Part shown: in pieces, positions 49,708-58,300 of the stretch | How positions within the stretch are numbered: position 1 is the stretch's first letter | Layout of the letters: each line of letters begins with the position of its first letter | NCBI GenBank assembly: GCA_000818945.1 | Contig: KN805412.1 | Location: forward strand, 90,684 to 154,683 | DNA length: 64,000 nt | Reading direction: 5' to 3' | Source of the DNA: Schizochytrium sp. CCTCC M209059 | Lineage: Eukaryota; Sar; Bigyra; Thraustochytrida; Thraustochytriidae | The notes under the pieces: model-generated | Seen by the model: the letters and a program-made list of their open reading frames with translations, nothing else | What the model was told of the DNA's origin: nothing | Database searches by the model: none | Program-made: the position numbers and the translations under genes

Positions 49708-50208
49708 ATGGCGGAGCTGTCCGAGTTCGCGCGGCAGGCGCTGCTGACGCTGGGGCTCGGGTTCAAACTGGCCGTGGAGAATGTCATGGGCGACGACGAC
49801 GCCGACGCGGCGCTGCCCGGCGCGCTCGAGGCGCTCGAGGCGCTCGAGGCCGCCGCCGCCGCCNNNNNNNNNNNNNNNNNNNNNNNNNNNNNNNNNNNNN
49901 NNNNNNNNNNNNNNNNNNNNCTCAATGGCGGGGTCGAGGCCGCGGACCTCGACGGCGAGTCCCTCTCGGACTCGGCAACCTGCGCGCCCTCGCCCCGCCG
50001 GCACGCGCGGCTCCGGCGTGCGCGCGCGGCGGGGCGCCCGGCCTCCATCGAGCCCTTCGCGGTCTCCGGCCGCGTGCGCAGCTACTCCTTGAACCTCACG
50101 CGGTCCACGCGCTCGGCGCTCGAGACCCTCTTCGACGAGCCGCCCGCGCACCAGCAGCAAAAGCAGGCCCAGACAATAACAACACAGCAGCAGCAGGATC
50201 AGCAGCAC

Positions 50209-50239
<31 letters not shown>

Positions 50240-50883
50240 TGCTGCAAGCTCAGGCGCACCAAGCACAGTCCGCCGACGCCGCGCGGCAGACGATGCGGCC
50301 GATGACTGCGACCACGACGCTGACGTCATCCCGCCCGGCGGGCTCCGGCCTGGGAGCAGGGCCATGGCGAGGAGCAGGGACGGACCAGGCCGAGGGGGCG
50401 GGAATCGCGCTGGCGTGGGCGGGCGAGGAGCACGCCGCGAACAGTGCTGCGGACAATGCTGCGGGCGATGGGCGTGGACGGGCAGAGGATATGATGATGG
50501 AGGATGTGGCGGAGGCGGAGGCGGAGACGGCCGCGACACATGGGGAAAGAGAAGCGGCGATGCGAAGACACGGGCGCCAGGTCCTGGTGCAGGCCCTGAA
50601 CACTGCCGCCTTCGAGCCGGAGCTTCTGGGCGCCGCCACGCTCGACCAGGTCGCGGACCGCTTCGAGGCAGAGATCTTTCACGCCCTGCACCTTGATCCA
50701 GCGCCAGTGTATGCCTCGACCATTGCACAGTGGCACGATTTGCTCGTAGACGAGACGGCGCGCTCGTGCCTCACAGAAGATGCCACTCGTGCGTGCCTTC
50801 TTGAAGATTTTCATCATGCAAATTTTCCAGGCGCTGGCGATGACCAGAGCTTTTACACCAGGTGCGCAGCAGTGACGCCATAA
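49708..50883 (+). CDS. Q-rich protein with a small C-terminal helical domain
   Basis: The product is about 391 residues from the ATG that begins MAELSEFARQALLTLG; a 57 nt N gap (19 codons if correctly sized) interrupts it near residue 53-71. Residues about 150-185 form a Gln/His-rich run, and about 190-290 are Ala/Gly/Glu-rich. The C-terminal 100 residues look folded and helical: GRQVLVQALNTAAFEPELL, then QVADRFEAEIFHALHLDPAPVYAS and an acidic end. That segment recalls the middle domain of TFIIS-like proteins (a weak impression only). No function is claimed. The frame is supported by codon periodicity and by the coherent C-terminus, whereas the competing minus-strand frame over the same DNA is only low complexity. 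Confidence 0.55.
49864..49920. other. Assembly gap (57 N)
   Basis: N run inside the Q-rich gene, within GCC-repeat sequence encoding alanine. Confidence 0.99.
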
Positions 50884-51593
50884 CTGCCGATACACATGAT
50901 GACAATTTTTGGCGTCAGTCTCCATCGGGCAGGCGCGGACCAACTTCTTCCTTTTTTGCATGTAGTACATACAAGTTTATCCCTTCGTGGCTGGCTTTTC
51001 CCAAGCAAAAATACAAAGCAATCTATTTTGATATTTCACCCATTCGCTGTGATTTATTGGTATCAAAAGTCTGCATTGCTGGTGTGTTCTAAAGCCTGCA
51101 TTGCTGGTGTGTTCTGCTACTGCTTTTAATCAGTCGCCACAACCTATCAGCGCTCATGAGTACTTGGTCGGTGCATTCTTCTCCGTCGCCACGCTCCGTC
51201 ACAACCGGCACTTTAGTCAAAAGTCTGCACACCGATTCCCCTCATAGTCCTCGCGGCGCGCGCGCATAGTCGCATGTCAAGGGCAGAGTTCCACGAACAC
51301 GTCCGCCACGACGGATGTACTTCGAGAAGGTTTTAGGCGACAAATTGTGACTCGGCAAACCCCAAAATTCGCACAAACGAATAAAGAAACAAAGAATCAA
51401 GCTTTTCGACATACCACGCCGCACAGGGAGTACACGCGAGCAAGCGATAGCTGGCAAGCTGGCGGAAGTAGCCAGTAGGCGAACGAATAAACAGACAGCC
51501 AGCCAGGCAGACCCGCAAGCTCGGTGAGCCTGCGCCGTGACCGCCAGAGAGAGAGAGGGATTAATTAATTACCTTTTGGACAAAGAAAGAAAA
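50884..51593. promoter_or_regulatory. Spacer upstream of the ACT-aminotransferase gene
   Basis: This AT-richer spacer contains a direct 20 bp duplication (51071-51090 and 51096-51115). A palindromic TTAATTAATTA tract lies just before the ATG. No gene was recognised. Confidence 0.4.
51071..51115. repeat. 20 bp direct duplication
   Basis: The 20-mer at 51071-51090 recurs perfectly at 51096-51115, 25 bp apart. Confidence 0.93.
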
Positions 51594-53309
51594 ATGAGCT
51601 CACAGCTCAAGCTGACAGTCCTCCCGGCCGAACTGGCCGTCGTGCGCGTTGACCGCGCGAAAACAGAGTTTGCGGCGGCAGTAACTGCTGAGGCGCTCAC
51701 TCGCGACGAGTTCTTTACACTGTCTAGGACCAGCGACGAGACCTCGCTCATCGTAGAAAAGAGCACCGCAGAAGACGTGCTCACGCACGTGCGAAAGGCG
51801 CGCGGCGGAGGCGCGGAAAATGAGCCTGAAAAAGTAGAAACCGGATGGCGTGTGCTTAAGGTAGAGGGTCCCTTCGAATTCGAGGTTGTCGGTGTTGTGG
51901 CCAAGCTCTCGGTCCCGCTCGCAGCACGCAGAGTTCCCATCTTTGTCGTTTCCACTTACGATACGGATTACATTCTCGTCAAGGAAACGAACCTAGCAGA
52001 TGCTGTGACGACGCTCCGCGAACAGGGATGCGAGGTCAATGAAGATGCCATGAACGCAAAGTCCGTAGCTACAACCTCTAGCGAAGCGTCAACGACGATC
52101 AAGACAGAGGTCGCAAACGAGAAACGCATGCGTCCCTTTGAGCTCGAGCGCTACTTTGCCCAGTACGAATTCTCCGCGCCGCACTTGCTTTGCTGCTCGG
52201 ATTGCGAAAGCTTGTCCATGAGTGAAGTACTGGAAATGGCAGATGAAGAGTGCAAGGCGCTTTGGGACAAACTCTCCCTGGGATACACCGAGTCTGCTGG
52301 GCTTCCCGAGCTTCGCAAAGAAATTGCACGGCAGTACGCCCGCGACGCCGAAGCTGCGTCGGCGGTTGGTTCCAATGATTGGGTTCCCAAAGCAGATAAT
52401 GCCATTGTGCTGTGCCCCGAGGAAGGCATCTTTCTCGCTGCCCAAGCTCTCCTGCAGGAAGGAGATTATGTAGTGGTCCCGAGCCTTTGCTACCAGAGCC
52501 TGGTGGAGGTAGCGCGCAGCATTGGGTGCAAGCTGTCGAAATGGGAACCCACAATCAACGATCAGGGCCAGTGGAGTTTTGACGTAGACGACTTGCGCGC
52601 AATTGTTACGGAGCAAACGCGTCTCGTTGTCGTGAACTTTCCGCACAACCCGACGGGCGCCACGCTGTCGGCCGCCGAATGGGATGCACTCCTTGACATT
52701 TGCAAGTCCAACGATGCGTACTTGTTTAGCGACGAAATGTACCAAGGTCTCGAGATCGACGGACCGGCGCTGTTGCCTGCGTTTATGCGATATACAAAGG
52801 CGGTCACGCTCTGCGGCGTGTCCAAGTCGCTGTCAATGCCCGGAGCGCGCATCGGCTGGCTCGCTTCGCAAGATGCCGCCTTTCTTGCAGAGGTTCAGGC
52901 TCTCAAGGACTACACCACCATTTGTCCTCCCGCGCCTTCCGAGATTCTGGCCCTCATTGCACTTCGCAACCGCGAGAAAATTATTGCGCGCAACATGGAG
53001 ATCATCCGCAGCGGACTCGCGGCCGTCGAAAAGTTCTTTTCTCGCTTTGAGGCCGAGTTCGACTATGCCTCGCCCAAGGCCGGAACCATTAGCTTTCCGC
53101 GTATGCGCGCTGGTTCTGCACTCGCGGCTCGCTGGCCGAGTACGCTAGCGTTCTGCCAGGCGCTCGTGAACGACGCTGGTATCATGCTTCTTCCCAGCAG
53201 CGTCTACCAGCTCAGTGAGGATCCAAACTGTTTCCGGCTCGGCTTTGGTCGCAAAAACGTGCCTGACGTTCTCGAGCGCCTCGCTTCGTGGCTCGACGCC
53301 AACTTGTGA
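51594..53309 (+). CDS. ACT domain fused to PLP aminotransferase
   Basis: The product has 571 residues, beginning at the ATG in AAAAATGAGC; the upstream extension starts only at GTG. Residues 5-148 match the ACT_7 family (PF13840): LTVLPAELAVVRVD, FFTLSRTSDETSLI, WRVLKVEGPFEFEVVGVVAKLSVPLA and IFVVSTYDTDYILVK. In bacteria this family is usually a stand-alone protein. After a 30-residue linker comes a class I/II aminotransferase (about 180-571) with NFPHNPTG (348-355), SDEMYQGLE and the PLP-binding Lys411 in GVSKSLSMPGARIGWL. The Arg that binds the substrate carboxylate is probably in FRLGFGRKN near the C-terminus. Aminotransferase substrate is unassigned. Inference: an amino acid bound by the ACT domain controls the enzyme. 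Confidence 0.87.
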   Translation: MSSQLKLTVLPAELAVVRVDRAKTEFAAAVTAEALTRDEFFTLSRTSDETSLIVEKSTAEDVLTHVRKARGGGAENEPEKVETGWRVLKVEGPFEFEVVGVVAKLSVPLAARRVPIFVVSTYDTDYILVKETNLADAVTTLREQGCEVNEDAMNAKSVATTSSEASTTIKTEVANEKRMRPFELERYFAQYEFSAPHLLCCSDCESLSMSEVLEMADEECKALWDKLSLGYTESAGLPELRKEIARQYARDAEAASAVGSNDWVPKADNAIVLCPEEGIFLAAQALLQEGDYVVVPSLCYQSLVEVARSIGCKLSKWEPTINDQGQWSFDVDDLRAIVTEQTRLVVVNFPHNPTGATLSAAEWDALLDICKSNDAYLFSDEMYQGLEIDGPALLPAFMRYTKAVTLCGVSKSLSMPGARIGWLASQDAAFLAEVQALKDYTTICPPAPSEILALIALRNREKIIARNMEIIRSGLAAVEKFFSRFEAEFDYASPKAGTISFPRMRAGSALAARWPSTLAFCQALVNDAGIMLLPSSVYQLSEDPNCFRLGFGRKNVPDVLERLASWLDANL

Positions 53310-53442
53310 TATGCATGCTAACACAATAAGATCTCAGTTATAGGCCTAACCCTCGTTCTCATATGGTTCTTCTGTTTTCTAGATTTTATAAAAAGAAGAA
53401 ATACACCTTTATCACATGATATACGGGACGGACAGAGCCAAA

Positions 53443-53547
53443 AGAAGTTCTAGAATCGAGAGAATAAATCAAGAATTTTCGCGAAGAGTCTGGAAAGTTT
53501 CGAGAAAAATCGAGAATCTTCGCGAAGGGCCGCCGCGCCTTCGGGAA
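53443..53547 (+). promoter_or_regulatory. Cluster of heat-shock elements
   Basis: Two perfect three-unit elements (nGAAn nTTCn nGAAn) lie at 53472-53486 and 53513-53527. Perfect two-unit TTCnnGAA elements lie at 53448-53455, 53499-53506 and 53540-53547; the first two have an extra GAA at off-by-one spacing. Such arrays bind trimeric heat-shock factor. They sit about 180-285 bp ahead of the chosen ATG and upstream of a TATAAG box. Confidence 0.82.
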
Positions 53548-53667
53548 AAGTCTCGGCTGGGAGACCTCGCGGGCCGGGTGCGCGCAGCGGCTGCAGATCC
53601 CAATCTACGAGTTGACCAAAGCGCAAGAGTTAAGAGCACCAGCGCAAGCACAAACAAGAACCATATC

Positions 53668-53673
53668 TATAAG
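53668..53673 (+). promoter_or_regulatory. TATA-like box (TATAAG)
   Basis: TATAAG lies 55 bp before the ATG at 53728 and downstream of the heat-shock elements, a plausible core promoter position. A second TATAAAAA near 53388 lies upstream of the elements and fits less well. Confidence 0.4.
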
Positions 53674-53727
53674 AACAAGGTTGTAAAGAGAGAGTTTAGT
53701 AGCTTCGTAGTTTGGACGGTTAGGAAC

Positions 53728-53804
53728 ATGACCATCCTAGAGTCCCAACAGCAGCAGCAGCAGCAGCAGCAGCAGGAGGAACAGCAGCAGCAGCAGCAGG
53801 AGGA

Positions 53805-53865
<61 letters not shown>

Positions 53866-55089
53866 GAAATCAAGGAAGCGATGAGTGACCACGAAGAAAT
53901 GGCGCTCGACGCGACTGCTAAGCCCGAGGCTAATGCAGCAGCAGCAGCAGCAGCAGTCGAAAATCCCGAGCATCGTGCCGAATCTGTGGAGGAAGACGCT
54001 CACGACTGCGCTCAGGACGAAGACTGCGAAATGGGCGAGAGCGACGAACTCAGCAAAGAGATTGAAGCCTCGCGCGCCAAGCTCCAAGAGATCGGCAAGC
54101 GCGTCAACTTGCTCACGCTCAAGGTTTCGCGCAGCCGGGAGCGCTTCCGCACACAAAGTGCGATAGTAGCTGCAAACGTATGGATGCTCAAGGCGCTTAA
54201 ACGCGGTTTGAGCACCTTCAGTAAGGTCGCGACTACTTCTCTTGTGGAGGATCACGGCGTCATGGTCGAGACACTCATGCGCGAGCTCATCAATCTCGAC
54301 GCCGTTGAATCTCATGGCGATGAAACCTTGCGCTCGCGTCGTCGTGAGCTTGTGAAGCGCATCAACGGCAAGGTGCTGCCCCGCGCGGATCAGGCTTTGG
54401 CTCGCGCCAAGAAACTCGCCGCCCGCGACCGTGAGCTTCGCGCTTTGCTGCAGGAGCAGCAGCAGCAGAACCAGCAGAACCAGCAGAACCAGCAGAACCA
54501 GAAGGTGGAACCCAAGCAAGAATCGAGCGAGCACGCCATGGACACTTCTGACGAGAACGAAGCGAGCGCGCAGTCGCAAGAAAACAAGTCGGAGCCAAAG
54601 CAGGCTTCCAAGCAGACCGCCGCGAGATCCCCCAAGGCCACTCACGGCAAAAAGAAGGGAAAGAAAACGTCCGCTACGAAACGCCCACCGGCACACGCTC
54701 AGTCGCCGCTGCGATACAAGATTGGCGAGAACGCCGACGAAGCAACGATCCTTTGCGAAGTCCCTCAGGATTTGACTCTTCGCGACGTCGAGGTTGCATT
54801 TGACCGCTCTTCAGGAGAGCTCGAAGTTCGCTTGCCAAACCGCGAGCCAGCAGTCTTCGATGTCAGCGCGCCTCGCGTCAATCCGCTCGCTACAACTTAC
54901 ACGCTGCGTAATGGCGTGTTGCGCATTGCAATCCCAAAGCGCAAGCCTCAACGACAGAACTTCAACCAGGCTCGTCGCGTTCCGCAGATGAGGCGTCAAT
55001 ATCCTATGCAAGCCGCGCATCACGGCTTCTTTGACGGCCCTCAGCGCATGCCATACAGCAACCAGTTTGTCCCACTCTGGGGCTTGTAA
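53728..55089 (+). CDS. polyQ co-chaperone: BAG domain plus Hsp20-like domain
   Basis: The product has 453 residues from the ATG beginning MTILES, chosen because the longer frame runs through the promoter. Residues 7-47 are Gln/Glu, mostly polyQ from CAG repeats. A helical region at about 110-230 ends in LMRELINLDAVESHGDETLRSRRRELVKRI, the conserved end of a BAG domain, whose Arg residues contact the Hsp70 nucleotide-binding domain. A second short Gln/Asn run (about 245-258) leads to a basic linker. Residues about 338-407 form an Hsp20/alpha-crystallin (or CS)-like beta sandwich: ATILCEVPQDLTLRDVEVAFD, GELEVRLP, TTYTLRNGVLRIAIPKRK, matching the closing GVLxIxIPK motif. Inference: a heat-induced nucleotide-exchange factor for Hsp70 that also holds unfolded clients. 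Confidence 0.8.
53747..53869. repeat. CAG repeat encoding polyQ
   Basis: A long CAG run broken by a few GAG pairs encodes the N-terminal polyQ of the co-chaperone. Almost pure CAG makes it prone to length change. Confidence 0.92.
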
Positions 55090-55383
55090 AGCCTTGTATA
55101 TCTGTGAAATAAGTTCTATACGCTTTGTTTTCATCTGTTATAATTGTTTGTTGTTTGTCGACTGGAATCTTGCGCTCAGCTCATCATGCAGCCTCTTTTT
55201 TTTTAATCTGGCTGCGTCTGGCTGGTAAATTTTTTCCCCCTTCAAGGTATGTCATTTTAAAATTTTCCATCATCCGCGAGATTGTCGAAATACGATACAT
55301 CAATTGTTTTTTATCTTCTCCTTGTCTTGCTAGCTAAAGCACGAAGCGATACTTCAAGATCCCTGAGCGGAGGCGACAACAGC

Positions 55384-58300
55384 CTATCGCAAGTCCTCCA
55401 CAAGAGACTCTGCACTGAGCGTGTCTCTGTGATTGTCGCCGAGCGTCTTACGCCAGATGCGTTCAGCTTTTTGCGCGTACTCGAGAGCTTGGTCAAACTC
55501 TCCGAGCCCCTCATGCACGAGCGCCATGTTAAACATGGACCGCGCCAAGGATGGGTGCCATTCGCTGAGGGTCTCTCGATAGATATCCATGGCCTCCGTA
55601 TTGAGTGCCAAGGCCTCATCGTATTTGCCCTGCATCCTTCTCACCACTCCCATGTTGTTGAGCGAATCCGCAACTAGCGAGTGGCGCTCGTGGAGCGCAG
55701 ACTTGCGGATCGACAGTGCTTCTGCGTACAGCGTCCACGCCTCTTCGTCTCTTCCCTGTTCCTCCTTGACAATGGCCATGTTGTTCAAAATGTCGGCCAC
55801 GGAAAGGTGACTCTTGCCAAGAGCTTCTTTGCGAATCGAAAGCGCTTGCTCAAAGAGCGCATAGGCTTCGTCTCCGTTGCCGCTCGCTTCTTTCGCCAAA
55901 GCCATGTTGTTCAATGTGTCGGCGACGGAGTCGTGGCGCGGGCCAAGAGCCTCGCGTTTGATGTCCAAAGCCTCTTTGCAAAGCAAAAGAGCCCCCTCGT
56001 ATTCACCTTGTCCACCCTTGACGACAGCCATGTTGTTGAGTGTTTGCGCCACGCGGACATCCCGCGGTGAATGCGCACGCTGAATTTCCAGCGCCTGGGT
56101 GAAATGTCCGAGGGCGTCATCAAACCTGCCTTGCATTTTCTCCATTACACCCATGTTGACGAGAATCTCCGCAACATTCAGATGCGAGGCGCCCAGGATG
56201 GTGCGCTTAATGGAAAGAGTCTCCTCATAGTCTGCCAACGCACCAGAGAGGTCGCCCTGGACACCTTTGATCGCAGCAATGTTACCCGTAGTATCAGCGA
56301 TGGAAAGGTTGGCCTCGTGATCCCAAATGCGGCGCTTGATCGCCAGCGAACGTTTATAGAGGGCGAGAGCCTCGCTGTACTCGCCGAGAGACTTTTTCAC
56401 AATGCCCATGTTATTGAGCGTCGAGGCCATGGCGCTATCGGCATCGTTGTCCTCTGCTGTCTCCGTGTAAATGTCCAAGGCCTCAGAGTAATGTTCCAGG
56501 GCCTTGCAATATTCGCCTTGTGCATCGTAAGCACCACCCAAGTTGTTGTGCACGTTGGCCACGGCTCGGTGTCTCTCTCCGAGGCAGACCTTGCAAATGG
56601 CCATGGCCTCCTCATACATGCTGATCTCCTCAGCAAACTTGCCTTGCGCATGTCGAATCGCGCCAATGTCCTGAAGCGTATCGGCGACAGAAAGGTGAGA
56701 CTTTCCAAGTTTATCGCGTCTGATTTCCAGCACTTGGTTGTACATTTGAAGGGCCTCGTCAAACTTGTTTTGGGCAACTTTGGCTGATCCCATCCCTGCA
56801 AGCATGTCAGCCACCGCCACGTCGCGCTCGCCGTCGGTGTCGCGACACATATCAAGAGCTTGACTGTAAAAGTCGATCGCCTCGTCGTGTTTACCCTGTG
56901 ACCCAGAAACGATGGCCATGTTGTTAAGTGTGTCTGCGACCGACCGCCTTCTGCTATTCACCGTCGAAGAGACGCTGGACGATCGAGCGGGAGTCGGGGA
57001 AGAGATGCTTGGATCATCCTCACTGGATATGATCGCATTTTCATCGCCAAACGACACGGCTCCGACGAGTGGTCGCGATGGCTGGCTCAAAGACTCTCTG
57101 CGAATGTTCAGAGCCTCTGCGAAAAGCTCGAGAGACTGATCACGCTCTCCCAAGGTATCCTTGATGACAGCCATTCCCTCGAGCGTGTCGGCAACTGACT
57201 CGTGTCGCGAGCCGAGGGTCTCCCGACGGATAGAGGCCGACTCTTGCAAAAGATCGAGCGCTTCTGCGTGCTTGCCCTGGGCCTCCATCAGCGCGGCCAT
57301 TTGTGTTGGAGGTTCCGCAACGGAAGCGTGGCGCTCGCCAAGCGTTTCGCGGAGTAGCGAAAGTGCTTTCCGGTACAGCGTGATGGCTTCGTCAAAATGG
57401 CCCTGGCACTCCTTGACAGCCCCCATGTTGTTGAGTGTATGCGCCACAGCGGCGTCACGAGGTCCGAGAGTGTTTTTATAAATCGCAAGAGCTTTACCGT
57501 AGAGTTCCAGGGACAAATCGCATTGACCCTGTAGTCTGCGAACAAAGGCGAGATCATGAAGTGTGTTTGCCACCGAGGCATGCTCGAGACCAAGCTTTTC
57601 CCGCTTGATGGAGAGTGCTTCGGCATACAGCTCCGCGGCCTCTTCGTATTCTTGAAGCCCTGTTGCGGAGCCTGCCATGTTGTGAAGAAGATCGGCAACG
57701 ATCACGTGTCGATTGCCATAGTGGGCGCGTTTGATGAAAAGAGCTTCATCGAAGAGAGAGTAGGCTTCATCGTAGCGTTCTTGTGCATGGCGAACGACGG
57801 CTGCGCGATGCTTGGCCATGCCGACGTTGACGCTTTGCGAACCATCGACCCGTAAAAAGATGTGCACAGCCTGGTCAAAGTAACCAAATGCGGCGTCGAA
57901 CTCGTTCATCTTTCGCATGAATCCACCAGCGTTGACAAGCAAATGGGCGAGCGAGCGATCTCGCGCGGGTTCAGCAGCATCTCGCTCTGCAACAATGATC
58001 GCTTGCTCGACGCGCTCACGGAACCAGCGCAAGAGACACCAGACTACAGTGGCCTTGAATTCGGGCAGACCTCCAGGCAACCGAAGTATTGCCTTGCGGA
58101 TCGCAGAAAGGTCCCCCTCGTCCCGGCTCTCCATGGTTCGCATGTCAATCTCGTAAATGGCCCGAAGGAGCTCGTCGCCGCCGCGCCCGTCGCGCAGCCA
58201 GGCCAATACATTTGCATCAGAACCTGCGCCAAAGACGAGGTCCAGTGGATGCCTTGTGCCAACTGCGGCACCGTACATTTCCCAGAGGCACCAAGCACGA

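Larger units (their letters stand above)
53310..53727. promoter_or_regulatory. Promoter region of the BAG-Hsp20 gene
   Basis: This 418 bp spacer holds the heat-shock-element cluster described separately, a TATAAAAA at about 53388 and a TATAAG at 53668-53673. The frame here is open back to an ATG at 53416, but the heat-shock elements overlap it and the encoded peptide resembles nothing, so it was treated as non-coding. Confidence 0.7.

Noticed and set aside
48661..50262. 533-codon minus-strand frame
   Set aside because: No ATG, mostly Ala/Arg/Ser low complexity, crosses a gap and a homopolymer-like tract, and overlaps the better plus-strand gene.
53416..53727. N-terminal extension of the BAG protein from an ATG at 53416
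   Set aside because: The segment contains the heat-shock elements and a TATA-like box, and the peptide has no similarity to anything; the ATG at 53728 fits a promoter reading better.
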